Counted from the first letter of the stretch, positions 43,497 to 53,031 are shown. The stretch is 64,000 bases of DNA from Ruminococcus albus AD2013 (GCF_000526775.1 NZ_JAGS01000001.1:2790001-2854000); one strand, 5' to 3'. The notes: generated by a model not told the origin, from the sequence alone. Made by a program: numbers and translations.

Positions 43497-44969
43497 ATGG
43501 ACATAATAAATACAAACATAGGCTGGCCACCCGAAAATGGTAAATACTTCAACACCGTCTTACTTTACTCAGATAGTTGGGATGATTTTTTTTACCATAC
43601 AACATTTCATATGGTATATGCAGATAGAGAAGGAATCATCAATTGGATTGGAACAATCAAAATATATTGCTATTACATTGATAAATATAGGACAGATGAA
43701 TACAATAAACCAGTCCAAAAAGTAATCGGTACTAATATTAAAAAACTTGACAGCAACGTATTTTGTTCGCTAGGACAAGATTTGAACTTTTATAAGAAAA
43801 TAATAGAGCTTATTCCTAAAGACTATAAAGATATACTAAATAGATTAAATGACCTTGCAACACATCCTGAGCTGCATGAAAGATTTCTTAACCAGCATGG
43901 CGTAAGAACCTCACTTTTAAGAGAATCCAGTGCTTCAAAAGCATTAAATGACGCCTTAAAATTATGCTTATCAGGCGATATAGAACGTAATGATATGTCA
44001 TTTAATTATGCAGTTAAACTTCCGTTTTCGAAATTAATTTCGGAGCTGCATTTTAATTTCAGTAGCTCCACTAATATACCGTATAGAATCAATGTACTTA
44101 TCGGAAAAAACGGTACGGGAAAAACAACAATTTTAGAATATCTAGCCAATTCACTAAGTGGTCTCAAATATTCTGCTGATGAACGTGAAGAAATGTTTAT
44201 CGGAAAACGACCATTGTTTGATCGAGTAATCTCTATATCATACAGTGCATTCGATAAATTCATTAAACGTCCTTCTGGACACAACAATTATAACTCTATC
44301 AGTTATGTTTATTGTGGAATACAATCTGAATCGGGTACACTCTCATTAGAAAACTTACATTCAAATTTAATAAACTCAATAAAAATAATTAAAGAAAAAA
44401 AACGAATTGATTCTTGGAAAAAGGTAATTGGTGAAATAATAGAAGAAGAGCACAGTGAACTGATTGATCAAATACTAAATGATCCGAAAAATGAAATCAA
44501 GCTCAGTTCCGGACAACACATTCTTTTTTGTACTATAACAGAAGCTATAGCAAACATAGAAAACGAATCAATTATTCTGTTTGATGAACCTGAGCTTCAT
44601 TTACATCCTAATGCTATTGCTAATATGATGAGAATGTTCTCATCATTATTGAATGAGTTTAACTCATATGCTATAATAGCTACTCATTCTCCGTTAATTA
44701 TACAAGAGATACCATCAAGATATATTCAGACACTCACTAGAATAAACAACGAACTGTTAATTAGGAATCCTGATATTGAATGCTTTGGAGAAGATATTAC
44801 AAGTATTACGGATGATATATTCGATGTTACTAATTCTGAAAGTAGTTATAAATCCGTGTTATTAGCAATGAGTAAAACTCTTTCATATGATGAAATATTG
44901 AAAGAATTCAATAATAATCTTTCTCTTAATGCAAAAATATATTTAAAAACATGCTGTAAGGAGAAGTAA
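43497..44969 (+). CDS. PtuA-like AAA ATPase of a Septu-type system
   Basis: A 490-aa ATPase of the ABC/SMC-like overcome class. After a domain of about 180 residues of unknown fold come Walker A IGKNGTGKTT (202-211), the signature-like LSSGQH (336-341), Walker B IILFDEPELHLHP (359-371) and the H-loop IATHSP (394-399). This arrangement, followed 4 bases later by an HNH nuclease gene, matches Septu anti-phage systems (PtuA with PtuB), in which the ATPase regulates the nuclease. The start ATG 43497 follows AAGGAGTTATTTA. No reverse transcriptase is nearby, so it is not the retron version. The extra N-terminal domain is a possible sensor. Confidence 0.8.
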   Translation: MDIINTNIGWPPENGKYFNTVLLYSDSWDDFFYHTTFHMVYADREGIINWIGTIKIYCYYIDKYRTDEYNKPVQKVIGTNIKKLDSNVFCSLGQDLNFYKKIIELIPKDYKDILNRLNDLATHPELHERFLNQHGVRTSLLRESSASKALNDALKLCLSGDIERNDMSFNYAVKLPFSKLISELHFNFSSSTNIPYRINVLIGKNGTGKTTILEYLANSLSGLKYSADEREEMFIGKRPLFDRVISISYSAFDKFIKRPSGHNNYNSISYVYCGIQSESGTLSLENLHSNLINSIKIIKEKKRIDSWKKVIGEIIEEEHSELIDQILNDPKNEIKLSSGQHILFCTITEAIANIENESIILFDEPELHLHPNAIANMMRMFSSLLNEFNSYAIIATHSPLIIQEIPSRYIQTLTRINNELLIRNPDIECFGEDITSITDDIFDVTNSESSYKSVLLAMSKTLSYDEILKEFNNNLSLNAKIYLKTCCKEK

Positions 44970-44973
44970 TAAT

Positions 44974-45801
44974 ATGCCGGAATTAACTGTTTTAGATGAT
45001 TTCAATGGTGATCAAGAGATACTAGATGATAATAAAATTTTATTCAACAATATTTTGCAAAAGAAACATAAAGATGATCGTAAAAAGTTAAATAGTGTTA
45101 AAGAAGGAATTTTTGAAAGGTATGAATTATACCTTTCCCAAAAAAACAATTTAAGTGCTATTACACCGATTACTGATTATACTGAATATGAAGGAATAAT
45201 GCGAAATGCATATAATAACAGTCTTGCTTTTAAAGAAAAAAGAAAACAACTGTTTAGCAAATTACCTGATGGTAAGAAGTCAACTTGCCCATATTGTCTT
45301 GTTTCTGAATCAAACACTTTAGATCATTATTTCCCCGAGACATACTTCACTGAATTCATTGTATTCATACCTAATCTTATCCCTTGTTGTTATAAATGTA
45401 ACAAAAATAAAAGTACAGTTATAAGAAAGACGATTCATTTTTATTTTGATGCTATTCCTCAAGAACAATACTTGCTAATCGACATTTGTTTCGATGATCC
45501 TTACACTCCTTCAATTGAAATTTCACTCAAGGATAATACACCGGAATTAATAAAAAATCACTATGAATCTTTAAAACTAATTAATCGATACAAAGATAGA
45601 TGTTCCGATGAGCTAGCTGTAAAATCTAAGTCATTGCTAAAATCTTTAAAAAAAGAACACTACGAAAGTGCAATTGATGTATTAAATGATGATGTTGAAA
45701 CTCTTGAAGAAATTTATGGACAAAACTATTGGAAAGCATGTTTATATAAATCAATTGTTAATAGACAGGAAGAATTCAAAACTTTTTTGAATTCACTATA
45801 G
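44974..45801 (+). CDS. PtuB-like HNH endonuclease
   Basis: A 275-aa protein starting at ATG 44974 after AAGGAGAAGTAATA. An HNH/McrA-type nuclease core is visible: CPYC (Cys105, Cys108), LDHYFPE (Asp117, His118), then PNLIPCCYKCNKNKS (Asn134, Cys139, Cys142, Asn143). The four Cys form the structural zinc site, and His118 with the Asn residues the catalytic metal site. Flanking helical regions probably bind the ATPase. The gene is co-transcribed with the PtuA-like ATPase. In Septu systems the nuclease cuts DNA upon phage infection; that role is inferred by homology of layout. Confidence 0.82.
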   Translation: MPELTVLDDFNGDQEILDDNKILFNNILQKKHKDDRKKLNSVKEGIFERYELYLSQKNNLSAITPITDYTEYEGIMRNAYNNSLAFKEKRKQLFSKLPDGKKSTCPYCLVSESNTLDHYFPETYFTEFIVFIPNLIPCCYKCNKNKSTVIRKTIHFYFDAIPQEQYLLIDICFDDPYTPSIEISLKDNTPELIKNHYESLKLINRYKDRCSDELAVKSKSLLKSLKKEHYESAIDVLNDDVETLEEIYGQNYWKACLYKSIVNRQEEFKTFLNSL

Positions 45802-45923
45802 TAGCTGTTGTTGCAAAAGTGAATGGCTATTGGGATACAGCAAACGCTATCAAAAATTCTGTGACTGTACCATAAAATGTCAAACTATAAATTTGAAATA
45901 TCTCAAATATAAAAACGCGCTAT

Positions 45924-45953
45924 AAAAGACCGGCTGTGAGCAGTCGGTCTTTT
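45924..45953 (+). terminator. Terminator after the Septu-like pair
   Basis: Stem AAAAGACCGGCTG / CAGTCGGTCTTTT with a TGAG loop and one mismatch, 122 bases after the HNH stop. Confidence 0.75.
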
Positions 45954-46015
45954 GTGTATTTAGAAACATGAGATGTTGTAAGTAAGCGTATAACCCCCCC
46001 GCATCATAAAAGCAA

Positions 46016-46042
46016 ACAGCCGGGCAGATAACACCCGGCTGT
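46016..46042 (-). terminator. Terminator on the minus strand
   Basis: Stem ACAGCCGGG / CCCGGCTGT. Read on the minus strand it is followed by a T-rich run (TTGCTTTTAT). It would end the decayed gene at 46047-46403. Confidence 0.65.
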
Positions 46043-46046
46043 AACA

Positions 46047-46403
46047 TCATATTCTGGCTTTAATTTCTCCATTTCTCTTTGCGTCCATGTATATATCTTT
46101 GAAATCGGCTTTGCTGTTCGGACCGAATATGATCGGCATAACAGATACCAGGCCATCGGAAATGATCGCATTTTTAAATGGCAGAAGCGTTGCATCAAGC
46201 AAAGTTGGCATCGATGCATTTCTCAGCATTTCCTCCCAACTGCTGACAATGCCGTTTACAAGAAAAACAGAATTGTCATCGATCGATATAAATACCGATC
46301 CCTTTTTCAAATGTCGCTCAATGATAAATCTGCCGGTGATGCACCCTTTGTGATGGATGTTGTTTTGTCCATACCTGTTACCTCCTTGTCTGATCGACTC
46401 CAA
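46047..46403 (-). pseudogene. Frameshifted gene fragment
   Basis: A strong ribosome site and start (AAGGAGGTAACAGGT then ATG, start near 46372) begin a frame that stops after 21 codons (MDKTTSITKGASPADLSLSD). The conserved-looking sequence, starting about RHLKKGSVFISIDDNSVF and running through LLDATLLPFKNAIISDGL to KADFKDIYMDAKRNG, continues in the other frame. A one-base shift near 46310 would join them. I recall similar LLPF.....YDGL sequences at the ends of larger bacterial proteins, so this is probably a decayed C-terminal fragment. The parent family is not identified. It lies wholly within the 17-bp inverted-repeat segment. Confidence 0.55.
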
Positions 46404-46500
46404 TGAACTCCATGGATCAATTCGGATTATTCAATTTACTTCATGGTGTTCCTTGGAGTTTATTATACTTTATTAGACTTCGGTGGGGTAGGTGCTGGGG
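46397..46500. repeat. Intergenic repeat, copy 1
   Basis: It shares three blocks with 58325-58421: ACTCCAATGAACTCCATG (46397-46414; 18 of 18), a 31-base block starting GAGTTTATTATACT (46456-46486; 29 of 31), and a GGTGGGGTA block (46482-46500; 17 of 19). The last block lies after the others here and before them in copy 2, so the copies are rearranged relative to each other. Confidence 0.65.
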
Positions 46501-46540
46501 GTTATACGCTTACCAATAAAAAGTCAATAGGCATAAATAA

Positions 46541-46575
46541 AGCGGAGGTAACGATTTGACGTTCCTCCGCTCTTT
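46541..46575 (-). terminator. Terminator of the type III restriction operon
   Basis: Stem AGCGGAGG / CCTCCGCT (46541-46548 and 46564-46571) just beyond the stop of the restriction gene, with T-rich sequence on both sides. Confidence 0.65.
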
Positions 46576-46579
46576 TAAA

Positions 46580-49500
46580 TTATAGCGTTAATGTATCAAA
46601 GTAGTTCTCATCAATAAAAATCTGAGGGAAACTATGGTCTTGAGTTGTATCCTTATAAGCATTAACCCAGGCGTATTTAACCTTATCTTTCATTGAGCCG
46701 TCAACAGCTTCAAAATGCTTGGTTGCACAGCGAATCTTTATTTTCTCATCATCGCTGAGATTGCCAGCTTCTTTATCCCATTTTGTTTCTGCAATAAAAT
46801 ACATAGCAAGCTGTTCGTTGTCCTTTTGATAGACTATTGCCCAGTCAGGAGAATAGTTTCCAACAGGAGTTTCGATAACAAAACCGCCTTTTTTCAGTTT
46901 AGTATAAAGCAATACATTAGGATCTTCATCAAGAGCTTTAGCGAATTTATATTCGCCCTCACTATCAAACTTGTATTTAAGGTTCATCGCACGTCTGCGG
47001 GCTGGATTTGGAGTAAATAGATAACGTATTTCTTCCTCGTTAGCAATCTTATCAACCTCAAATATATCTTTCTCAGCTGAACCAACGCTTGCTACCAATT
47101 CTGCATCTAAGAATTGTTTGCTCTTATAAGAAACAAGCTGCTGATTGATAATGGATATTGCTTCTTCAAGGTAATCCTGATTATTAATCTTGTTCCTTGC
47201 TTTGTCAGATAACTTCTTTATTATTCTTATAATTGCAAGTCTTGGAAGCATAGTATGCATCATTATCATATTTACAAGTTCAAACAGAGGTCTTTCATCA
47301 TAGGTTATAGTATGACTGGTGCTGTCTTCAACCTGTGATTGTGCATTACCCATCTGCATTTTACGAGAATCGCTAAAATCTACATCTGCTTTGGTAATCT
47401 TAAACTGTATGAAGTCATTCTTCTTGGCAAGCTGTCTTTCGATTTCAGAGGCAGTTGCAGAAATGAATTCATCTGTGTCAAGTTTATACCTATAAACAGA
47501 TTTCTTTTGCAGAATTGTCAGCAGTTTACGATACATAGTAGCAAATTCGCCTTCATTAACGTAGCTCTGCATTTTGTTTTCAAACGGTTCTTCATCGCCA
47601 TTTGTAATCTCAATCTTATTACTGCCCTTATCCTGCATAACGTTAACAAAGGATTCGATGATCTTATCAGAATGCTCGATAAGAGTAGGGTCATTGAACA
47701 TAATATTTGGAAATTCTTCTGCCTCTTTAGTTAGAACGATTTTGCCAGATTTATCAATTTTAGCGGCACCAGAAGATAAAAGCTCTCGTTTGAATGCATC
47801 ACACGCTTCTTCTATCTTATCAGCAGGGACTCCGGCTTTCAGCATAGTGAGTTTAACAACATCTGCACTGACTTCGTTTTTGTTAAAGCCAGTAGATTTG
47901 TTATAGTCGCTCTGTAATGTACTTGCAAAGTGATCAAAATAATCGTTAGCAACAACTGTAAGCTCATTAATGGTGCTATCATAGCAACGTGTACCCGTAA
48001 TATCTACTGGAAGACGTAAGCCTCTGCCTACTTCCTGCTTCTTTGCAATATCACTGCCGCCTTCTTTTAGCGTTACCAATATAAAAACGTTAGGATTATC
48101 CCAACCTTCACGCAAAGCAGAGTGAGAAAAAATAAATGAAAGCGGTTCATCAAAGCTAATAAGCTCGTCCTTTTTATTCAAGATAAGATCAATACCTCTA
48201 TCCACATCCTCCTGAGCTTTAGCTTTAAGACTGATATCCTCGTCATTGAGGTCACTGTTCCAGCCGTCAACCTCAACTACATTATGTTTCTTATCAACAG
48301 CAAAATAACCCTCTCGTACTTGTGATACAGGAACATCAGGATTCAAAATTGCAAATTCTTTTGGATACTGTTGTAAAATAGAGCTTTCAATAAGATTAGG
48401 CTGAGAACGTATATCCTCAAATACTCTATCAAATATACGCAGATATTCGCCTCTTCCGTCCTCACTATCTCCACGAACTTTGGCTACACTGTCTACGAAA
48501 AACAGAGTCAACACCTTTATCTTCTTGCCACTTGCAAGTATCTCTGATTGTTTGTTTATATGTGCTCGAATAGCGAGTTCTATTTGTTTTTCGACTGCTA
48601 CAGAATGATCTATTTCGTCATTGCTCTTTCCTTTATTAAGCCAAAGAATATCTCCATCATCTTTACTAATCTGCAAAGGTTCATCCTTGCGTGGCTGGGT
48701 TGCTATGTACCAGTTGTGATACTGCGGTAGACCGCCTGAAAGCTCCTCCAATGAAGCATTACTGTCAACATCAAACTTTCGACAACGTATTATATCGCCC
48801 TGTTTCTTGTAGAATATCTCTATCCTTGCCTGCAAGGCTGATGTGAAATCAACATATCGAACATACGGAAAGTCCTTCGGCGTAAGGCTATGTACTGTCG
48901 TAACCTTGATACCCTTGACTAGCTTTTTCTTGTATGCATCATATGAATCAAGACGGTATATCGGATTGTACAGGTTTTTATGTGTTGCAGAGTATCGCAG
49001 TATCATAGGCGGATTCAGTTCCAGTATCGCTTTCATAGAAGCAGTTACTTTTTTGCCATCACCGTCAAGCTTCTGAGGTTCGTCTATAATTATTATAGGA
49101 GCTATCTCTTTTATATCATTCCAGATTACAATACCGTGCTCATCTTCTTGCCGCAACCGATTCTGTTCCTTATTAAAGCTGTGGTTAGTAATAAGCATAA
49201 TAGAAAGATCAGTACTTTCTATTAGCTTATTTGTAACTTGTTCACGAGTTGCGTTTTTATCAAATACAAAGAAATGCTCAGATAAGTCAAGGTTATTGAA
49301 CTTAGGCTTAAAATAGTCAGCAAAAGTTTCTATCGACTTCTTAACACCCATAAGAATAGGATTTGAAGGAACAACAATGATAAACTTCTTAAACTGTCCT
49401 CCAAACTCGCTCCATAAACGAAGAATAGTTTCCAGATATACAAAAGTCTTACCCGTACCTGTTTCCATTTCTATAGTAAACTGTGGTATGTTGCCTACAA

Positions 49501-49747
49501 TACCGCTGTCCTTGAAAAGACCATTACGGTACTGTACGGTATTAAGATTCTGTATAAGTCTTGTTCCTGCGTTAAATCGAACGTTGGCTTCAGGGTGTGA
49601 TGAAGTAAAGCGACGAATTACTGACTTGTCACTGTAAATACTACTTACAGCCTGACGATCTATACCTTTGAGCAAATCAATAACTGCGTTAACAGCATCT
49701 TCCTGATAGTCAAGCTCCTCAATCTGAAATCTTATCTTTTCACTCAA
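46580..49747 (-). CDS. res: Type III restriction endonuclease subunit Res
   Basis: A 1055-aa ATP-dependent restriction subunit. It starts with TTG at 49747 behind AAGGGGTGAACAGCA, 13 bases after the Mod stop. The helicase has Walker A METGTGKTF (94-102), the DEAD-like IIIIDEPQKLDG (about 215-226) and VGRGLRLPVD (motif VI, about 580). The C-terminal nuclease domain has YSPDWAIVY (about 965) and AETKWD (about 985), a PD-(D/E)xK core (D...ExK). The protein would bind with Mod, translocate or diffuse along DNA and cut unmethylated sites. It is the last gene of a six-gene minus-strand operon and looks intact. Confidence 0.9.
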   Translation of the reverse strand: MSEKIRFQIEELDYQEDAVNAVIDLLKGIDRQAVSSIYSDKSVIRRFTSSHPEANVRFNAGTRLIQNLNTVQYRNGLFKDSGIVGNIPQFTIEMETGTGKTFVYLETILRLWSEFGGQFKKFIIVVPSNPILMGVKKSIETFADYFKPKFNNLDLSEHFFVFDKNATREQVTNKLIESTDLSIMLITNHSFNKEQNRLRQEDEHGIVIWNDIKEIAPIIIIDEPQKLDGDGKKVTASMKAILELNPPMILRYSATHKNLYNPIYRLDSYDAYKKKLVKGIKVTTVHSLTPKDFPYVRYVDFTSALQARIEIFYKKQGDIIRCRKFDVDSNASLEELSGGLPQYHNWYIATQPRKDEPLQISKDDGDILWLNKGKSNDEIDHSVAVEKQIELAIRAHINKQSEILASGKKIKVLTLFFVDSVAKVRGDSEDGRGEYLRIFDRVFEDIRSQPNLIESSILQQYPKEFAILNPDVPVSQVREGYFAVDKKHNVVEVDGWNSDLNDEDISLKAKAQEDVDRGIDLILNKKDELISFDEPLSFIFSHSALREGWDNPNVFILVTLKEGGSDIAKKQEVGRGLRLPVDITGTRCYDSTINELTVVANDYFDHFASTLQSDYNKSTGFNKNEVSADVVKLTMLKAGVPADKIEEACDAFKRELLSSGAAKIDKSGKIVLTKEAEEFPNIMFNDPTLIEHSDKIIESFVNVMQDKGSNKIEITNGDEEPFENKMQSYVNEGEFATMYRKLLTILQKKSVYRYKLDTDEFISATASEIERQLAKKNDFIQFKITKADVDFSDSRKMQMGNAQSQVEDSTSHTITYDERPLFELVNMIMMHTMLPRLAIIRIIKKLSDKARNKINNQDYLEEAISIINQQLVSYKSKQFLDAELVASVGSAEKDIFEVDKIANEEEIRYLFTPNPARRRAMNLKYKFDSEGEYKFAKALDEDPNVLLYTKLKKGGFVIETPVGNYSPDWAIVYQKDNEQLAMYFIAETKWDKEAGNLSDDEKIKIRCATKHFEAVDGSMKDKVKYAWVNAYKDTTQDHSFPQIFIDENYFDTLTL

Positions 49748-49760
49748 TGCTGTTCACCCC

Positions 49761-51731
49761 TTAAATAAACTCAACGGTATAGTTGTTATACTTGCTCTTG
49801 CGTTCTTCCTCAGTCTGGTGACTTCTGATAAGAGCAGAGAGCTTTCTGAAAGAGAAGTCCTTGAATTCGATATTATCACCAAACGCACTGTCACGAAGAA
49901 CAAACTTTGCAGGAGTCGGCTCAATATCAGCAAGTTTCTCAATAAGCTCGTCAGTAATTTCAGACTCTAAGCAGACAACAACTGCATCGGCAAATATATA
50001 CGTTCTGTCACTGACGTCAGCAAGTTTTTCAATAGGCGTACTCAGAGGAATACCGTACTGGCGGAGCATGATTTCATAGACAATATCAGTATCATTGTGA
50101 CCATCGGTAAAGTCGAGCTTTTCTGTATCACTTGATGCTCTATCGAGTTCTGAAAGCTCATCATCGTCCATAAGGTTCCAGCGGATAGTAGTTTTGCCGA
50201 CTTCAAATACCTTAAAGCCGTCATCAAACTGTGCGTCGGGGTTGTCCTCGTGTATCTTCTTTGCTGCCCTGCGGATACGCTCCTTGCCTATCTCACAGAT
50301 GTTCTTATACCCTGCCTTTGCCGCCTCGCTGTTTTCATCGCAGACTTCAGGGAGCTGAACAAGAATATACTTGCGATCTCCGCCGCCCTCTGCATTAAGC
50401 TGCATAACAGCGTGTGCGGTTGTGGCAGAACCAGAAAAGAAGTCCATAACAATTGAATTAGAATCTGTACCCATTTCCAACAGTCTGTAAATCATTTCTG
50501 CCGGTTTGGGATAATCAAATATTTTTCCTTCAAGAAGTTCTTTTACAGCAAGTGTTCCTTTTTCAGTATTAGTGTCTTTGTCCCACCATACTGATCGAGC
50601 CATCATTCTTCCTTCACGATATTTTTCGACTATCATATAGCTACCATTACGCATAGGTTTTGCTTTTATATTAATATTAAGATTAGCAAGTGCTTTTTCT
50701 TTACCCCATCGCCACACAACATTAATGCCTTGAGATTCTAACGGATAGAGTTCAATCCATCCTTCATGAGGTTCTAGTGAAATGTTATGCAAATGATATT
50801 CATCTTCTTCGTTTGGCTCAATATAAAAAGGGTAGTATAGATTAGGTCTATTTTCTTTGTTGAATTTTACATTTCTATTTCTGAGTTCTCTTAATTCAAA
50901 GCCCCCTAAATCATCAAACATTTTAAACTCATTTTCTTTATCTGTTATAAGGTTCAATTCCGTTTTATCTGATTTCATGTATGCAAGAACATAATCGTGC
51001 ATTCTTGCGATTCCACCATAATCTCGTCCTCTTGGATTGCCAACAACTGTTATTTGACCAATAAAACAATGCTCGCTAAAAATACTATTACATATTTTAC
51101 GTAGATTATCTATTTCATTATCATCAGCTGAAATAAAGATTACCCCGTTATCAGAAAGTAACTCTCTTGCCAATTTAAGCCGAGGATACATCATATTCAG
51201 CCAGTTGGTGTGATACCGTGAACTGTCCTTACCGTTCTTCTGAAAACGCACACCATCAACAACATCACCAGAAAGCTCTGCAAGCTCACCTTCTGTCATA
51301 GAAAAATCATCGTGATAAACAAAGTCACTTCCAGTATTATATGGAGGATCAATATAAATCATTTTTATTCTACCATGATAATTACGGCGTAGCAGTTTAA
51401 GGGCTTCAAGATTATCTCCCTCAATGTAGATGTTCTCAGTCGTATCTGGGTTGAGGCTATCCTCCGGCTTATAGCGGAGAGACTTTCCGAACAGGTCAGC
51501 CTGAGCTTCTTTCTTTGCTGCCTGTTTACCAGCCCAGGTGAAATCATAGTGTTCTGAGCCAACCTCAGCAAATTCGCCCATTTCCTCTCTGAGTGCTGTA
51601 AAATCGACTTCTCCGTCCTTTATAGCTTCGGGAAAGTACTGTCCAACGATTGAAAGGAAAAGCTCGGTGTTAGTTTTTGCAGTGTCCTGTTCACCAAGGA
51701 TACCCTCGGAAACTCTCGGAAAATCATTCAT
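49761..51731 (-). CDS. mod: Type III DNA methyltransferase Mod
   Basis: A 656-aa adenine methyltransferase. The catalytic motif IYIDPPYNTGSDF (DPPY 128-131) precedes the AdoMet motif VMDFFSGSATTAHA (about 430), so it is a beta-class enzyme, as expected for type III Mod. The region between (about 230-390) is the target-recognition domain. ATG 51731 follows ATAGGAGGATATGAACA. Mod methylates one strand of an asymmetric site and gives Res its specificity. Twenty-seven bases separate it from the preceding gene. No simple-sequence repeat that would indicate phase variation is visible. Confidence 0.92.
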   Translation of the reverse strand: MNDFPRVSEGILGEQDTAKTNTELFLSIVGQYFPEAIKDGEVDFTALREEMGEFAEVGSEHYDFTWAGKQAAKKEAQADLFGKSLRYKPEDSLNPDTTENIYIEGDNLEALKLLRRNYHGRIKMIYIDPPYNTGSDFVYHDDFSMTEGELAELSGDVVDGVRFQKNGKDSSRYHTNWLNMMYPRLKLARELLSDNGVIFISADDNEIDNLRKICNSIFSEHCFIGQITVVGNPRGRDYGGIARMHDYVLAYMKSDKTELNLITDKENEFKMFDDLGGFELRELRNRNVKFNKENRPNLYYPFYIEPNEEDEYHLHNISLEPHEGWIELYPLESQGINVVWRWGKEKALANLNINIKAKPMRNGSYMIVEKYREGRMMARSVWWDKDTNTEKGTLAVKELLEGKIFDYPKPAEMIYRLLEMGTDSNSIVMDFFSGSATTAHAVMQLNAEGGGDRKYILVQLPEVCDENSEAAKAGYKNICEIGKERIRRAAKKIHEDNPDAQFDDGFKVFEVGKTTIRWNLMDDDELSELDRASSDTEKLDFTDGHNDTDIVYEIMLRQYGIPLSTPIEKLADVSDRTYIFADAVVVCLESEITDELIEKLADIEPTPAKFVLRDSAFGDNIEFKDFSFRKLSALIRSHQTEEERKSKYNNYTVEFI

Positions 51732-51758
51732 TGTTCATATCCTCCTATACTCATAAAA

Positions 51759-52583
51759 TTATATCAGACTCTGAAACCACGGAATAATCTGATCTAAAAA
51801 CGGATGTACTTTATCTGCAAATGTCAGCAATGAACAACAAGCACTTGCAAACTTAGTTCCGGCATCAATACGGCTTAAAATTTTAAACTTATCCTTTACT
51901 CTGTTTTCATTCGGCTGTGCAGAAGTAAGCTCACCCTCGATAACATCAATACACTCATTGACGTCTTTTGCATCTTCTGGAGAAAGATCAGGTTTGATTG
52001 CTTCTCTCATTGAAGTAATGAGGTCTTTAAGCTGATCAGCGTCAATACCATAATTGTTCTGAACAGCACTTATGCTTGCATTATCATTGGCAATATTCAC
52101 TTGCTGTCCGTGAATATTATAAGTAACATTATCGTCAATTCCCATTTCTATACCTACTTTCTTTAAGTAATCGCTTATATGATTTATAAGTGCATAAACT
52201 ACGCTGTGATTAAACTCCTTTAACTTATCACAATATTCACTTGAAGATGAATATTGAAGCAATATGCGATGTGGAAACATCGGATAACTACGATTACAAA
52301 TGACTTTTATAAAAGAATAGATTTCAGATGTTTCTTCATCTTCATCTAAACTGAAACTAATCTTTTCACCATCAATCATACATTCATCTATGTGCGATTC
52401 TATCGCAGAGGTGTACCCTCCACAACTATTTATATACTCCATTATCAGTTCGTTCTTTTCCAAATAGTTACAGAACCTTTTTAAGTCATCAAGATAACTA
52501 TCAAAAGAAGACTGTAATAAACGGCTAGAAGCACTATTAAATTTAGACATGATAACTTTTAATTTTGTCTTATTTATCTCCAA
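51759..52583 (-). CDS. Unknown protein in the restriction operon
   Basis: About 274 aa. I prefer TTG 52583, which follows GTGGAGGTGCAGATT within the end of the upstream gene; ATG 52550 (MSKFNSASSRLL) is an alternative. The N-terminal half is helical. A central segment NIHGQQVNIANDNASISAVQNN (22 residues, about 148-169, shown here as NIHGQQVNIANDN then ASISAVQNN) resembles a short strand motif I associate with TRADD-N-like or effector-associated linkers in bacterial defence proteins. The C-terminus ends in hydrophobic helices (FASACCSLLTFADKV, then FLDQIIPWFQSLI). It is not a standard part of type III restriction systems. It may be a sensor or membrane-linked effector, but this is only inference. 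Confidence 0.65.
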   Translation of the reverse strand: MEINKTKLKVIMSKFNSASSRLLQSSFDSYLDDLKRFCNYLEKNELIMEYINSCGGYTSAIESHIDECMIDGEKISFSLDEDEETSEIYSFIKVICNRSYPMFPHRILLQYSSSSEYCDKLKEFNHSVVYALINHISDYLKKVGIEMGIDDNVTYNIHGQQVNIANDNASISAVQNNYGIDADQLKDLITSMREAIKPDLSPEDAKDVNECIDVIEGELTSAQPNENRVKDKFKILSRIDAGTKFASACCSLLTFADKVHPFLDQIIPWFQSLI

Positions 52584-53031
52584 AATCTGCACCTCCACAA
52601 AACGGACAATAGCTTACTGACATTTTTAATAACGGATTGATTTTTGCTGTTCTGTTACAGCATTTATAACTACATTCAACCAGATCCTCTATGCTTGAAT
52701 ATATTGCAGGTTCATATTCCTTTTTAGGCTTGCGCCCAGCTTTAAACTTCACAAATTTATTATGTGAAAACTGCCTTTCCAACTTCTTTGAGAAATCATC
52801 CAATAAATCCTGAGCGTAATTATTTATTTTTGCATTAGCGAGTTGCATAACGTCTTCTGTAATATAAGAATCGCTTATCAAACCGCAATTAGGACAGTAT
52901 ATGTTCAGCAGTTCGTCAGTTTCTATATCATACGGAGTGCATTTGAAGTATTCTCCGCAATGTTCGCATTGCATCAATACATACCCTTCGTTATCAGAAG
53001 GAATAGATATTGTTATTATTTCTTCACTCAT
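52570..53031 (-). CDS. Zinc-ribbon protein of the restriction operon
   Basis: A 153-aa protein starting at ATG 53031, overlapping the previous gene by 8 bases. It has two zinc-ribbon-like sites: CEHCGEYF with CPNCGL (residues about 22-50), and CSYKCC with CPFCGG near the C-terminus (about 122-148). The middle (about 60-115) is helical and basic (FKAGRKPKKEYEP). It probably binds nucleic acid or acts as an adaptor. No such protein belongs to classical type III restriction systems, so its steady place in the operon marks an extended system. No enzyme motif is seen. Confidence 0.72.
   Translation of the reverse strand: MSEEIITISIPSDNEGYVLMQCEHCGEYFKCTPYDIETDELLNIYCPNCGLISDSYITEDVMQLANAKINNYAQDLLDDFSKKLERQFSHNKFVKFKAGRKPKKEYEPAIYSSIEDLVECSYKCCNRTAKINPLLKMSVSYCPFCGGADFGDK

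Larger units (their letters stand above)
45982..46513. repeat. 17-bp inverted repeats bounding a 532-bp segment
   Basis: GTAAGCGTATAACCCCC (45982-45998) and its exact reverse complement (46497-46513) enclose a decayed minus-strand gene. No flanking direct repeat is visible. The layout is that of a small cassette or miniature element. Confidence 0.65.

Noticed and set aside
43497..45801. Retron-associated version of the Septu-like pair
   Set aside because: No reverse transcriptase gene and no retron RNA-like inverted repeat were seen on either side.
46004..46219. A 71-codon minus-strand frame overlapping the decayed gene
   Set aside because: It is an out-of-frame shadow that runs through the terminator hairpin and has no start signal.
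49761..51731. Phase-variable mod gene
   Set aside because: No homopolymer or short tandem repeat long enough for slippage was seen in or before the gene.
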